Origin: Thermus thermophilus HB8
GTDB taxonomy: Bacteria > Deinococcota > Deinococci > Deinococcales > Thermaceae
Assembly: GCF_000091545.1 (NCBI RefSeq)
Contig: NC_006461.1
Coordinates: 1,648,304 to 1,712,303 of the forward strand
DNA: 64,000 nt
Direction: 5' to 3'
Position 1 is the first letter of the stretch. Each line of letters starts with the position of its first letter. This document shows, in pieces, positions 24,978 to 33,011 of the stretch. Position numbers and translations under genes: made by a program. The notes under the pieces are model-generated. The model ran no database searches and was not told where the DNA came from. It saw only the letters and a list, made by a program, of their open reading frames with translations.

Positions 24978-25284
24978 GGCGGGCCAGGGCCTCCTCCAGG
25001 GAGACCGGCCCCACCTCCACCCGGTCGGCCAGGGGGAAGGCCCCCAAAGACCCCTTGTGGCCGAAGCGGGCCCCCACCTTGAGGTCCACGTCCCGGAGAA
25101 GCTCTCGCATCTTGGCGTGCTTCTCCTCCCCGTGGGCCTTGGCGTAGGGGTTTTCCCGGATCTCCAGAAGGACGAGCTCCCCGGAGGGCCCGGCCTCGTA
25201 GATGGCGTACCGGGGAGCGTGGCCGAAGGGGCCGGGGTAGACCCGGGTGGCGTCGTCCTTGGCTAAGGCAATGGCGACCCGCAT
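24955..25284 (-). CDS. NifX/dinitrogenase FeMo-cofactor-biosynthesis-like protein
   Basis: 109 aa. RVAIALAKDDATRVYPGPFGHAPRYAIYE and GARFGHKGSLGAFPLADRVEV fit the small Nitro_FeMo-Co fold whose members bind metal clusters or serve as cofactor carriers. There are no nitrogenase genes in the window; its neighbour is moaC, so a role near molybdenum or Fe-S cofactors is a guess. ATG at 25284 chosen because TACGCT ends 6 bases upstream. Confidence 0.65.
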   Translation of the reverse strand: MRVAIALAKDDATRVYPGPFGHAPRYAIYEAGPSGELVLLEIRENPYAKAHGEEKHAKMRELLRDVDLKVGARFGHKGSLGAFPLADRVEVGPVSLEEALARLKERSSA

Positions 25285-25290
25285 GTACTC

Positions 25291-25296
25291 AGCGTA
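25291..25296 (-). promoter_or_regulatory. Leaderless -10 box of the NifX-like gene
   Basis: TACGCT on the minus strand, 6 bases before the ATG at 25284. Confidence 0.55.
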
Positions 25297-25312
25297 CACC
25301 CCCGGGGTAGGC

Positions 25313-25786
25313 CTACTGCTCCCTACGCCACTCCCCGCTCTTTCCCCCTGCCTTGTGGAGGAGGCGCACCTGGGAGATGACGAGGCCCTTGGAAGCGGCC
25401 TTGAGCATGTCGTAGACGGTGAGGGCGGCGACGGCGCAGGCGGTCATGGCCTCCATCTCCACCCCCGTCTCCGCCTTGGTCTTCACCGTGGCCTCAATGC
25501 GCACCCGCTTTTCCGCCTTAAGGAGCTCCACCCTGACCTCCACCCCGGTAAGGGGGAGGGGGTGGCAGAGGGGAATGAGGTCCGCCGTCTTCTTGGCGGC
25601 GAGGATCCCCGCAAGCTGGGCCACGACGAGGGGGTCCCCCTTCCCCACCCCGCCCTTCTCCAGGGCGGAAAGGGCCTCCTCGGTGAGCTCCACGAAGGCC
25701 TCGGCGGTGGCGGTGCGGAAGGTTTCGGGTTTCTCCGTCACGTCCACCATCCGGGGCCGGCCGTCCTGGAAGTGGGTGAGGTCCAT
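25313..25786 (-). CDS. moaC: Cyclic pyranopterin monophosphate synthase MoaC
   Basis: 157 aa. It converts the MoaA product to cyclic pyranopterin monophosphate in molybdopterin synthesis. MVDVTEKPETFRTATAEAFVEL, AKKTADLIPLCHPLPLTGVEV and GVEMEAMTACAVAALTVYDMLKA are family blocks. ATG at 25786 follows TAGACT by 6 bases, predicting a leaderless mRNA. Confidence 0.96.
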   Translation of the reverse strand: MDLTHFQDGRPRMVDVTEKPETFRTATAEAFVELTEEALSALEKGGVGKGDPLVVAQLAGILAAKKTADLIPLCHPLPLTGVEVRVELLKAEKRVRIEATVKTKAETGVEMEAMTACAVAALTVYDMLKAASKGLVISQVRLLHKAGGKSGEWRREQ

Positions 25787-25792
25787 GCCCTG

Positions 25793-25798
25793 AGTCTA
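25793..25798 (-). promoter_or_regulatory. moaC: Leaderless -10 box of moaC, sharing its TAG with an upstream stop codon
   Basis: TAGACT on the minus strand; its first three bases (25796-25798) are the stop codon of the 47-codon frame upstream. Six bases separate it from the moaC ATG. Confidence 0.6.
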
Positions 25799-25939
25799 TC
25801 CCCTCGGGGTGGGGAGCCTCAGGCCAAGCCTCCGGCCGAAGAGGCGGTACTTGACCAGGTCAAACCCCTTCTCCACCCCCTTCAGGGCCCCGGTCACGGC
25901 AAAGACCAAGGTGCCGAGCCAGACCGGGGCCTCAACCAT
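25796..25939 (-). CDS. 47-aa hydrophobic protein, possibly a truncated TRIC/UPF0126 N-terminus
   Basis: The frame starts ATGGTTGAG, overlapping the ispF stop by 8 bases. It encodes one clear hydrophobic segment, WLGTLVFAVTGALKGVEKGFDL, which resembles the first helix of the UPF0126/TRIC channel family, then turns into a short basic tail (KYRLFGRRLGLRLPTPRG). Either a remnant of a larger channel gene or a real single-helix protein. Codon position bias looks normal for the genome. Confidence 0.4.
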   Translation of the reverse strand: MVEAPVWLGTLVFAVTGALKGVEKGFDLVKYRLFGRRLGLRLPTPRG

Positions 25940-26390
25940 CCAGAAGCACCACCGCCCGGGCCTGGACGTGGGAAGGCGCCAGGCCCTCCGAGGTCTTGAA
26001 GGTGAGGCCAATGCGGTCCTGGGGAAGGCGGAGGAGGCGGGATAGGCTGTCCACCAAGGCCTTGCGGTGGGGGCCGAGCTTGGGCCGGTCCAGGGTGAGG
26101 ACGAGGCTCGCCTGAAGCAGCTTCGCCCCCCGCGCTTCCACGAGGCGGAGGGCCTCCCGGAGAAACACCTCGCTCCGCTCGCCCCGCCAGCGGGGATCGG
26201 TGTCGGGGAAGAGGAGGCCGATGTCCCCAAGGCCGTAGGCGGAAAGGAGGGCGTCGGTGAGGGCGTGGAGGGCGGCGTCCCCATCGGAGTGGGCCAGGGC
26301 CCCCACGGGGCTTGGAATGAGGAGGCCGCAGAGGTAAAGCGGCCTCCCCTCCTCCAGGCGGTGGCTGTCCTCGCCGTAGCCGATGCGCAT
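25932..26390 (-). CDS. ispF: 2-C-methyl-D-erythritol 2,4-cyclodiphosphate synthase
   Basis: 152 aa. Fifth step of the MEP isoprenoid pathway. GYGEDSHRLEEGRPL supplies the zinc ligands Asp8 and His10, AHSDGDAALHALTDALL the third His, and FKTSEGLA the C-terminal signature. Divergent from the HD gene; only 16 bases separate the two ATG codons. Confidence 0.96.
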   Translation of the reverse strand: MRIGYGEDSHRLEEGRPLYLCGLLIPSPVGALAHSDGDAALHALTDALLSAYGLGDIGLLFPDTDPRWRGERSEVFLREALRLVEARGAKLLQASLVLTLDRPKLGPHRKALVDSLSRLLRLPQDRIGLTFKTSEGLAPSHVQARAVVLLDG

Positions 26391-26406
26391 GGGTATACTT
26401 TAGGGC
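26391..26406. promoter_or_regulatory. Divergent overlapping leaderless promoters, ispF / HD gene
   Basis: Plus: TATACT (26394-26399), 7 bases before the ATG at 26407. Minus: TAAAGT (26397-26402), 6 bases before the ispF ATG at 26390. The two boxes share three base pairs in a 16-base gap, so the -35 region of each promoter lies inside the other gene. Confidence 0.65.
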
Positions 26407-26964
26407 ATGCCGAGCTTTGAGGAGGCCCTCGCCCTCATGGAGGCCTGGACGGAAAGCGCCTCCCTGAGGCGGCACATGCGGGCGGTGGAGGTGGCCATGC
26501 GGGCCTACGCCCGCCGCTATGGGGAGGACGAGGAGCTTTGGGCCATCGCCGGCGTCCTCCACGACATGGACTACGAGAAGTACCCCGAGGAGCACCCCTA
26601 CAGGGCCGTGGAGGAGCTGAGGCGCCTGGGCTACCCCGAGGAGGTCCTCGAGGCCATCCTGGGCCACGCCAGCTACACCGGCACCCCCCGCAGAACCCGC
26701 ATGGCCAAGGCCCTCTTCGCCGTGGACGAGCTCACGGGCCTCATCACCGCCGCGGTGTACGTGCGGCCGGACCGGTCCATCCTGGGCCTGGAGCTCCCCA
26801 GCCTCAAGAAGAAGTTCAAGGACAAGGCCTTCGCCAAGGGAGTGAACCGGGAGGAGATCCGGCTTGGGGCCGAGGAGCTCGGGGTGCCCCTGGACGAGCA
26901 CATGGCCTTCGTCCTCGAGGCCATGAAGCAGGAGGCCCGCCTCCTCGGCCTGGAGGGCGCCTAA
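26407..26964 (+). CDS. HD-domain hydrolase
   Basis: 185 aa. HD phosphohydrolase pattern: SLRRHMRAVEVAMRAYARR (first His), AGVLHDMDYEKYPEEHPYRA (HD plus additional His), ILGHASYTG and ALFAVDELTGL (last Asp). This subgroup is common in thermophiles and substrate is unknown. Starts leaderless from TATACT. Confidence 0.85.
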   Translation: MPSFEEALALMEAWTESASLRRHMRAVEVAMRAYARRYGEDEELWAIAGVLHDMDYEKYPEEHPYRAVEELRRLGYPEEVLEAILGHASYTGTPRRTRMAKALFAVDELTGLITAAVYVRPDRSILGLELPSLKKKFKDKAFAKGVNREEIRLGAEELGVPLDEHMAFVLEAMKQEARLLGLEGA

Positions 26965-27009
26965 CGGCCCGGGCGCAAAAGGGCGCTTGCCCCGCCGCCC
27001 TCCCCGCGC

Positions 27010-27015
27010 TAGGGT
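27010..27015 (+). promoter_or_regulatory. Leaderless -10 box of the FUN14-like gene
   Basis: TAGGGT, 7 bases before the GTG at 27023. Confidence 0.45.
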
Positions 27016-27022
27016 GGGAACC

Positions 27023-27343
27023 GTGGAGCTACCCGACCTCACCCCCTACCTGGGCCAGATCACCTTTGGCGGCCTCGCCGGCTACGCCGTGGGCTACGCC
27101 CTGAAGAAGGTGGGGCGGCTTCTGGCCATCGCCCTCGGCCTCCTCTTCGTGGCCCTCCAGCTCCTGGCCCAGGCGGGCTACGTGGAGGTGGACTGGACCC
27201 GGATCCAGCGGGACGTGGAGCCCCTTTTGCAACAGCCCGCCCTCCGAAACCTTTGGGACAGGCTCCTCGCCACCCTCACCCACAACCTCCCCTTCGGCGC
27301 GAGCTTCGTGGGCGGCCTCGTCCTGGGCCTCAGGGCCGGCTGA
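27023..27343 (+). CDS. FUN14-family membrane protein
   Basis: 106 aa from GTG. PDLTPYLGQITFGGLAGYAVGYALKKVGR with the following helix LLAIALGLLFVALQLLAQAGYV and a C-terminal helix (LPFGASFVGGLVLGLRAG) match the FUN14 domain of small membrane proteins. Function in bacteria is not established. The GTG is chosen because TAGGGT ends 7 bases upstream. Confidence 0.75.
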   Translation: MELPDLTPYLGQITFGGLAGYAVGYALKKVGRLLAIALGLLFVALQLLAQAGYVEVDWTRIQRDVEPLLQQPALRNLWDRLLATLTHNLPFGASFVGGLVLGLRAG

Positions 27344-27375
27344 GCCAAGCCACCCCCAAGGCGAGGAGGAGGGCC

Positions 27376-27702
27376 CTAGCCGCCATCCTTAGGGGTCCAG
27401 CGCGAGCGGTCCCGGGCCCGGTACTTGGCCATGACCCGGCGGAAGGCGGCCTCGAGGTCCACCCCCTCCCGGTTGGCCAGGGAGATGAGGACGAAGAGGA
27501 GGTCGCCGAGCTCCTCGGCGAGGTCCCCCTCCGCCTCCCCCGGCTTCGGCGTCTTGCCGTGGCGGTGGGCCAGGACCCGGGCGAGTTCGCCGAGCTCCTC
27601 CGCCAGACGGGCGAGCATCAGGAGGGGCGGGAAGTAGCCCTCCCGGAACGAGGAGATCCAGGCGTCCACCTCCTCCTGGGCTTCGCGGAAGGTGAGGGCC
27701 AT
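27376..27702 (-). CDS. MazG-like nucleotide pyrophosphohydrolase
   Basis: 108 aa. The metal-binding EExxE...ExxD arrangement is visible in LAEELGELARVL and LAEELGDLLFVLISLANREG. Single-domain all-alpha NTP pyrophosphohydrolase likely to clean the nucleotide pool. GGGAGG precedes the ATG. Confidence 0.87.
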   Translation of the reverse strand: MALTFREAQEEVDAWISSFREGYFPPLLMLARLAEELGELARVLAHRHGKTPKPGEAEGDLAEELGDLLFVLISLANREGVDLEAAFRRVMAKYRARDRSRWTPKDGG

Positions 27703-27737
27703 GGGCTACCTCCCACCCCTGTTCCCGGCCCTAAGCC

Positions 27738-27765
27738 CCCCACCCCGGCTTTCGCCGCGGTGGGG
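27738..27765. terminator. 12-4-12 hairpin with TTTC loop between mazG and mgsA
   Basis: CCCCACCCCGGC, loop TTTC, GCCGCGGTGGGG: 11 of 12 pairs form. Same outer CCCCA/TGGGG and inner GC closing as the two TTGC hairpins, but in a divergent gap, so termination is less obvious here. The rest of the 166-base gap shows nothing else I can name except the mgsA promoter. Confidence 0.4.
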
Positions 27766-27856
27766 TCTCCCCCAAGCCCCAGCCTGGGCGTCCCGTGTGG
27801 CGAAGCCAACCTGCGGACTTCCAAAACCCCAAGGCGCGCGCCCCATGCCCCAAGCC

Positions 27857-27862
27857 TACAAT
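27857..27862 (+). promoter_or_regulatory. mgsA: Leaderless -10 box of mgsA
   Basis: TACAAT, 6 bases (ATGCCC) before the ATG at 27869. The in-frame ATG at 27863 would lie upstream of the likely transcription start. Confidence 0.6.
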
Positions 27863-27868
27863 ATGCCC

Positions 27869-28249
27869 ATGAAGGCCCTGGCCCTCATCGCCCACGACGC
27901 CAAGAAGGACGAGATGGTGGCCTTTTGCCTGCGGCACAAGGACGTCCTGGCCCGCTACCCCCTACTCGCCACGGGGACCACGGGGGCCCGCATCCAGGAG
28001 GCCACGGGCCTCGCCGTGGAGCGGGTGCTCTCCGGTCCCTTGGGCGGGGACCTGCAGATCGGGGCCCGGGTGGCCGAGGGAAAGGTGTTGGCGGTGGTCT
28101 TCCTCCAGGACCCCCTGACCGCCAAGCCCCACGAACCGGACGTCCAGGCCCTGATGCGGGTCTGCAACGTGCACGGGGTGCCCCTGGCCACCAACTTGGT
28201 GGCGGCGGAGGCCCTCATCGCCTGGATCCGCAAGGGAACCCCCCAATAG
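27869..28249 (+). CDS. mgsA: Methylglyoxal synthase
   Basis: 126 aa. Converts dihydroxyacetone phosphate to methylglyoxal. LIAHDAKKDEM, ATGTTGARIQEATG (phosphate loop), SGPLGGDLQIGARV (catalytic Asp) and CNVHGVPLATN (His) are all present. Length equals that of the known T. thermophilus enzyme when ATG 27869 is used. Confidence 0.95.
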   Translation: MKALALIAHDAKKDEMVAFCLRHKDVLARYPLLATGTTGARIQEATGLAVERVLSGPLGGDLQIGARVAEGKVLAVVFLQDPLTAKPHEPDVQALMRVCNVHGVPLATNLVAAEALIAWIRKGTPQ

Positions 28250-28284
28250 CGCGGCGGGAATTTGCGCCTCGGCCACAATCCTGC

Positions 28285-28290
28285 TAGCCT
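28285..28290 (+). promoter_or_regulatory. Leaderless -10 box of the Nudix-like gene
   Basis: TAGCCT, 6 bases before the GTG at 28297. Confidence 0.45.
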
Positions 28291-28296
28291 AAGAAG

Positions 28297-28725
28297 GTGC
28301 GCGCCGGGATGCCCAGGAAGCGCTCCGTGGCCCTGGCCGCCTGGGGCGAGGAAGGGCTCCTCCTCGTCCTCCGCCCCCAGGACGACCCCGAGTTTCCCGG
28401 GGCCTGGGGGCTTCCCGCGGTGAGCCTCCAGGGGGAGGAGACCCTGGAGGAGGCCGCCTTAAGGGTCGCCCGGGAGAAGCTCGGCGCGGAGGTGGCCGAG
28501 GCCGGGCCCATAGCCTTCGGCGTGGAGGAGCGGCCGGGGTACACCCTGGAGCTTTGGGTCTACGAGGGAAGGCTTCTGGGAAGGCCCCGCCTCCCTGAGC
28601 CCAAGCCGGGCAAGACCTACTACGCGGCCTTCCGCTTCGGCCGGCCCGAGGAGCTCAAGGCGGCCGCGAGGCAAGGCTCCCTTTGCAGCCGGCTCTTCCT
28701 CGCGGTCAAGGGGCTTTGCCCCTAG
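28297..28725 (+). CDS. Nudix-fold protein with degenerate Nudix box
   Basis: 142 aa. [31 protein letters not shown] and the following helix resemble a Nudix hydrolase, but the box reads [18 protein letters not shown], where the usual REVxEExG has lost at least two acidic metal ligands (V and K replace E). It may be an inactive or substrate-binding Nudix fold. GTG at 28297 is 6 bases after TAGCCT; ATG five codons later is an alternative start. Confidence 0.7.
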
Positions 28726-28735
28726 AAAGGACGTC

Positions 28736-29956
28736 ATGGAAACCCTGCTTCTCGTGCAACTCTTCCACGAGCTCGCCCTTAAGGGGAAAAACCGCCCCTT
28801 CTTCCTCAAGCGGGCCAAGGCCCACGTGCGGCGGGCCCTAAAGGGCCTGGGGGTGGCCCTCGAGGGGGAGTGGCCCATGGCCCTCCTCTTCCGCCTCCCC
28901 GAGGAGGCCTGGCCCGAGGCCAAGGCCCGCCTCCAGGACACCCTGGGGGTGGAACGCTTCGCCCGGGTCCATAGGACCCCGCCCGACCTCGAGGCCCTGA
29001 AGGCCGCCCTAGAAAAGGCCCTGGAGGGCCAGGCCTTCGGGAGCTTCCGCATCACCGCCAAGCGCTCCGACAAAGCGTTTCCCCTCACCTCCCCGGAGAT
29101 AGAGCGGGCCCTCGGGGCTTTCGTGAAGGGAAAAACGGGCGCCCCGGTGCGGCTCAAGGGGGCGGAGCGGGAGTTCGTGGTCCGGGTGCTCCCCGGGGCG
29201 GCCCTCCTGGAGGTGGAGCGCCACCCGGGCCCCGGGGGGCTTCCCCCCGGGGTCTCGGGGCGGGTGGTGGCCCTCCTCTCCGGGGGGATTGACTCCCCGG
29301 TGGCCGCCTACCGCCTCATGCGCCGGGGGGCGGAGGTGGTCCTCGTGCACTTCCACCCCTTCCCCCTCCTCTCGGGGGCGAGCCGGGAGAAGGCCAAGGC
29401 CCTCGCCGAGCGCCTGGCCCGCTTCCAGCACCGCCTGAGGCTCCACCTCGTCCCCTTCAGCGAGGTCCAGCGCCACATCATCGTGGAGGCCCCCACGGCC
29501 TACCGGGTGGTCCTCTACCGCCGCTACATGCTGAGGATCGCCGAGGCCATCGCCAGGGAAGAAGGCGCCCTCGCCCTTTGCACCGGGGACAGCCTGGGCC
29601 AGGTGGCCTCCCAGACCCTGGAGAACCTCCACGCCGTGAACCAGGCGGCCACCCTCCCCGTCTTCCGGCCCCTCATCGGGTGGGACAAAGAGGAGATCGT
29701 GGCCGAGGCCCAGAGGATCGGCACCTACGCCACCTCCATCCTCCCCGACGAGGAGTGCTGCACCCTCTTCGCCCCCAAGCACCCCGTGACCCGGGCGAGG
29801 CTGGAGGTGGTCCTAGAGACGGAGGCCCGCCTGCCCACGGAGGAGCTTTTGGCCCTGGCCCTAAAGGAGCGGGAAGTCCTCACCTACACCTGGCCCGGAA
29901 AGCCCCTACCCGAGGAGCCGGAAGGCGCTTTTATAATGGAGCATGGACCTGCTTGA
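28736..29956 (+). CDS. thiI: tRNA 4-thiouridine synthetase ThiI (no rhodanese domain)
   Basis: 406 aa. N-terminal ferredoxin-like and THUMP domains (about residues 1-170), then a PP-loop ATPase with [19 protein letters not shown]. The enzyme adenylates U8 of tRNA for thiolation. The long E. coli-type C-terminal rhodanese domain that carries the persulfide Cys is absent; [16 protein letters not shown] retains the Cys near the end of the PP-loop domain. The 3' end overlaps the amidase gene by 14 bases. Confidence 0.93.
29932..29937 (+). promoter_or_regulatory. Internal -10 box at the end of thiI
   Basis: Consensus TATAAT inside the thiI coding end, 5 bases before the amidase ATG. It could give a separate leaderless amidase mRNA. 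Confidence 0.5.
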
Positions 29957-31247
29957 GGCGAAGCGCCTTCTGGAAACGGGAAGGACCACCCCTCTAGCCC
30001 TTTTGGAAGAGGCCCTGGAGCGGGCCAAGGCCTTCCAGGACCGGAACGCCCTCGCCTACCTGGACGAGGAGGCCGCCCGCAAGGAGGCCCTGGCCCTCAC
30101 GGAGGAGCTCAGGCGGGGCCAGGTGCGGGGGCCTCTCCACGGCCTTCCCCTCACCGTAAAGGACCTCTTCCCCGTGAAGGGGATGCCCACCCGGGCGGGG
30201 ACGAAGGCCCCCCTCCCTCCCCTTCCCGAGGAGGCGAGGGCGGTGCGCCGCCTGAGGGAGGCCGGGGCCCTCCTCTTCGCCAAGACCAACATGCACGAGA
30301 TCGCCCTGGGCATCACCGGGGAGAACCCCTGGACGGGCCCGGTGCGGAACGCCGTGGACCCCAGCCGCCAGGCCGGGGGGTCTAGCGGCGGGAGCGCCGT
30401 GGCCGTGGCCTTAGGGATCGGCCTCGCCTCCCTGGGCACGGACACCGGGGGGTCCATCCGCATCCCCGCGGGCTTCAACGGGGTGGTGGGCTTCAAGCCC
30501 TCCTACGGCCGGGTGAGCCTGGAAGGGGCCCTTCCCCTCTCCCGCTCCACGGACCACGCCGGGCCCCTCACCCGGAGTGTGCGGGACGCCCACTTCCTCA
30601 CGGAGATCCTGGCCGGGGAGAGCATTCCCTTGGAGGGCGTCCAGAACCCCGTCTTCGGGGTCCCCCTGGACTTCCTGGAGGGGAGGCTTGGGGTGGAGGT
30701 GCGGAAGGCCTTCACCCGGCTCTTGGAAGATCTCCCCGCCCTAAGGGCCGAGGTGAGGGAGGTCTCCCTTCCCCTGGAAGGCGTCTACGAGGTCTACACC
30801 CGCCTGGTGCGCTACGAGGCGGCCCGGATCCACGAGAAGGCCCTGAAGGAGCATCCCGAAGGCTTCTCCCCCCAGGTGCGGGAAGCCCTCCTCGCGGGCC
30901 TCGCCCTCACGGAGAAGGACTACCGGGACGCCGTGGCCGAGCGGGAGGCGCTCAGGCTGGAGCTGGTGAAGGCCCTGAGGGGGGTGGACGCCCTCCTCCT
31001 CCCCGTCCAGCCCCTCCCCGCCCCTCCCTTGGGCACGGAGGAGGTGGAGCTGGAGTCCGGCAGGAAGGGCCACCGCGAGGCCTTCATCACCCTCACCCTG
31101 CCCTTCAGCCTCCTCGGGGTCCCCACCCTCGCCCTCCCCTTCGCCAAGGTGGAGGGGATGCCGGTGGGGCTCCAGGTGGTGGGGGCGTACGGGGAGGACG
31201 GGAAGGTCCTGGCCCTCGGGGGCTGGCTCGAGGCCCGGCTAGGCTAG
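29943..31247 (+). CDS. Amidase-signature family enzyme (GatA-like paralogue)
   Basis: 434 aa. The Ser-cisSer-Lys triad is visible: LTVKDLF (Lys), [14 protein letters not shown] (cis-Ser), and [16 protein letters not shown] (nucleophile Ser). The family includes GatA and diverse amide hydrolases. It is shorter than typical GatA and no gatB or gatC is near, so a general amidase is more likely. Substrate unknown. Confidence 0.88.
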
Positions 31248-32429
31248 CCCCAGGTAGAGGAGGGCCAGGGAGAAGAGGGTGAGGGGAAGCCCGAAGCGGA
31301 GGTGCTCCAGGAGGCCCACCCGCACCCCCTCCCGTCCCGCCCCCTCGGCCACGATGAGGTTCGCCACGCTGGCGAGCAGGGTGAGGTTGCCCGCCAGGGT
31401 GCTCCCCCCGGCGAGGAGGAGCCACTCCTCCGGGGTCTTGGCCAGGGGGGCGAGGAGGAGGACCGCGGGCACGTTGGAGATGAGGAGGGAGAGGAGGGTG
31501 GCGGCGAGGAGGAGCCCGAGGGGGCTAGAGGCGAGGGGCAAAAGGGCCTCGGCGAGCCCCAGGCGGCGCACCCCTTCGGTGAGGACGAAGAGCCCGCCGA
31601 ACATCACCAGAAGCTCCCAGTCCACCCGCATGAAGTACCGCTCCGAGCGGAGCCTCCGGGTGAAGAGGAGAAGCCCCGCCGCCACCAAGGCCCCCTGGGC
31701 CATGGGGTAGCCGAGGAGGAAGGCGAGGAGGAGCCCCGAGGCCACGAGAAGCCCTTTGCGGAGAAGCCCGGGGTGGAGCCGGTAGCGCAAAGGGGGAGGG
31801 GGCGGAAGGGGCCTTAGGGAGCGGGCCTCGGGGTAGAGGAGGGCGAGGAGCCCCACCTGCAGGGCGAGGCCCAGGAAGGCCACGGGGAAAAGGGCCCGGA
31901 GGAAGTCCAGGTAGGCCATCCCCGAGAGGCTCGCCACCAGGATGTTCTGGGGGTTTCCCGTGGGGGTCATGAGGCTTCCCGTGTTCACCCCCGCCATGAG
32001 GGCGAGGAGGTAAGGCACGGGGTTCAGGCCCAGGCCCCGGGCGAGGCGGAGGACGAGGGGGGTGAGGAGGAGGGCCATGGTGTCGTTGAGGAAGAGGGCG
32101 GAAAGGAGGCCCGAGCCCAGGCTGAGGAGGACGAGGAGGGCGAAGGGGGTCCTGGCCCTCTTCCAAAGCCCCTCGGCCACCCAGCCGAAGAAGCCCGCGT
32201 AGCCCAGGTGGGCGTTCAGGACCATGACCCCGAAGAGGAAGACCAGGGTGGAGGGGTCCAGGGCCCGCCAGGCCTCCTCGAGGTCCAAGGCGCCGAGGAG
32301 CACGAGGAGGCTTGCCCCCACCAGGGCCACCCCCGCCCGGTTCATCCGGTAGCCGGGAAGCCCCCCCAGGGCGAGGCCCAGGTAGGCGAGGAGGAGGACG
32401 AGGAGGCTAAGGGTTTCCCGAAGCGCCAT
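31239..32429 (-). CDS. Anion permease of the ArsB/NhaD (SLC13-type) superfamily
   Basis: 396 aa, about ten to twelve membrane helices. LNDTMALLLTPLVL, MAGVNTGSLMTPTGNPQNILVA and ISNVPAVLLLAPL are the two half-repeat motifs of the ion transporter superfamily (ArsB, NhaD, CitM). GNPQN suggests an arsenite or Na+/H+ type, but no arsenic genes are near. Overlaps the amidase 3' end by 9 bases and the acetyltransferase by 23. Confidence 0.8.
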   Translation of the reverse strand: MALRETLSLLVLLLAYLGLALGGLPGYRMNRAGVALVGASLLVLLGALDLEEAWRALDPSTLVFLFGVMVLNAHLGYAGFFGWVAEGLWKRARTPFALLVLLSLGSGLLSALFLNDTMALLLTPLVLRLARGLGLNPVPYLLALMAGVNTGSLMTPTGNPQNILVASLSGMAYLDFLRALFPVAFLGLALQVGLLALLYPEARSLRPLPPPPPLRYRLHPGLLRKGLLVASGLLLAFLLGYPMAQGALVAAGLLLFTRRLRSERYFMRVDWELLVMFGGLFVLTEGVRRLGLAEALLPLASSPLGLLLAATLLSLLISNVPAVLLLAPLAKTPEEWLLLAGGSTLAGNLTLLASVANLIVAEGAGREGVRVGLLEHLRFGLPLTLFSLALLYLGLA

Positions 32430-32991
32430 AGAGCCTGGCCTCTAGCCTCGCCTTCACCCCCGGCCACTCCTCCTTGAGGACGCTGTAGACCACGTCGTCC
32501 CGGAAGGCGCCATCGGGAAGCCTGCGGTTTTTCCGCAAGACCCCTTCCCGCACCGCTCCCAGGGCCTCCAGGGCTCTTTGGCTCCTCTCGTTCCTCAGGT
32601 CCACCTTGAACTGGACCCTCTCCGCCCGGAGGACCTCAAAGGCGTGGCGGAGGAGGAGGTACTTGGCCTCCTTGTTGGCGGGGCTTCCCCAGAAGGGCTT
32701 GAAGAGCATGGTGCCGAGCTCCAGCTTGGCGTGCTCGGGCTCGGGGGCGATCACGGAGATCCGCCCCGCCACCTCCTTCCCGAAGAGGATGGCCCAGTTC
32801 ACCCGGCCGGGCTCCCCAAGGAGCCCTTCCAGGTGGGCCCTTAAGGCTTCCTCCGTGGGGGCCACGGGGGCCCGGCTCAGGAAGCGGTAGACCTCGGGAT
32901 CGTAGTGCCGGAGAAAGGCGGGAAGGTGGGCAAGGGCGAGGGGCTCCAGGCGCACGTGCCGCCCCTCAAAGCGTTCGGGGAAGGCCCACAT
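32407..32991 (-). CDS. GNAT acetyltransferase (RimJ/RimL type)
   Basis: 194 aa. RimL-like GNAT: VRLEPLALAHLPAF at the N-terminus, KLELGTMLFKPFWGSPANKEAKYLLLRHAFE (acetyl-CoA binding region) and VDLRNERSQRALEALGAVREGVLRKN at the C-terminus. Such enzymes acetylate protein N-termini or small amines. Divergent from the M28 gene with 20 bases between starts. Confidence 0.88.
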   Translation of the reverse strand: MWAFPERFEGRHVRLEPLALAHLPAFLRHYDPEVYRFLSRAPVAPTEEALRAHLEGLLGEPGRVNWAILFGKEVAGRISVIAPEPEHAKLELGTMLFKPFWGSPANKEAKYLLLRHAFEVLRAERVQFKVDLRNERSQRALEALGAVREGVLRKNRRLPDGAFRDDVVYSVLKEEWPGVKARLEARLYGASGNP

Positions 32992-33011
32992 GAGGCCATT
33001 ATGCTGGGAAG
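32992..33011. promoter_or_regulatory. Divergent overlapping leaderless promoters, acetyltransferase / M28 peptidase
   Basis: Minus: CATAAT (32998-33003), 6 bases before the ATG at 32991. Plus: TATGCT (33000-33005), 6 bases before the GTG at 33012. The boxes share four base pairs. Confidence 0.6.

Noticed and set aside
27692..27868. Longer start for methylglyoxal synthase.
   Set aside because: The extension is not conserved-looking, contains the 12-4-12 hairpin, and the ATG at 27869 gives the known length.
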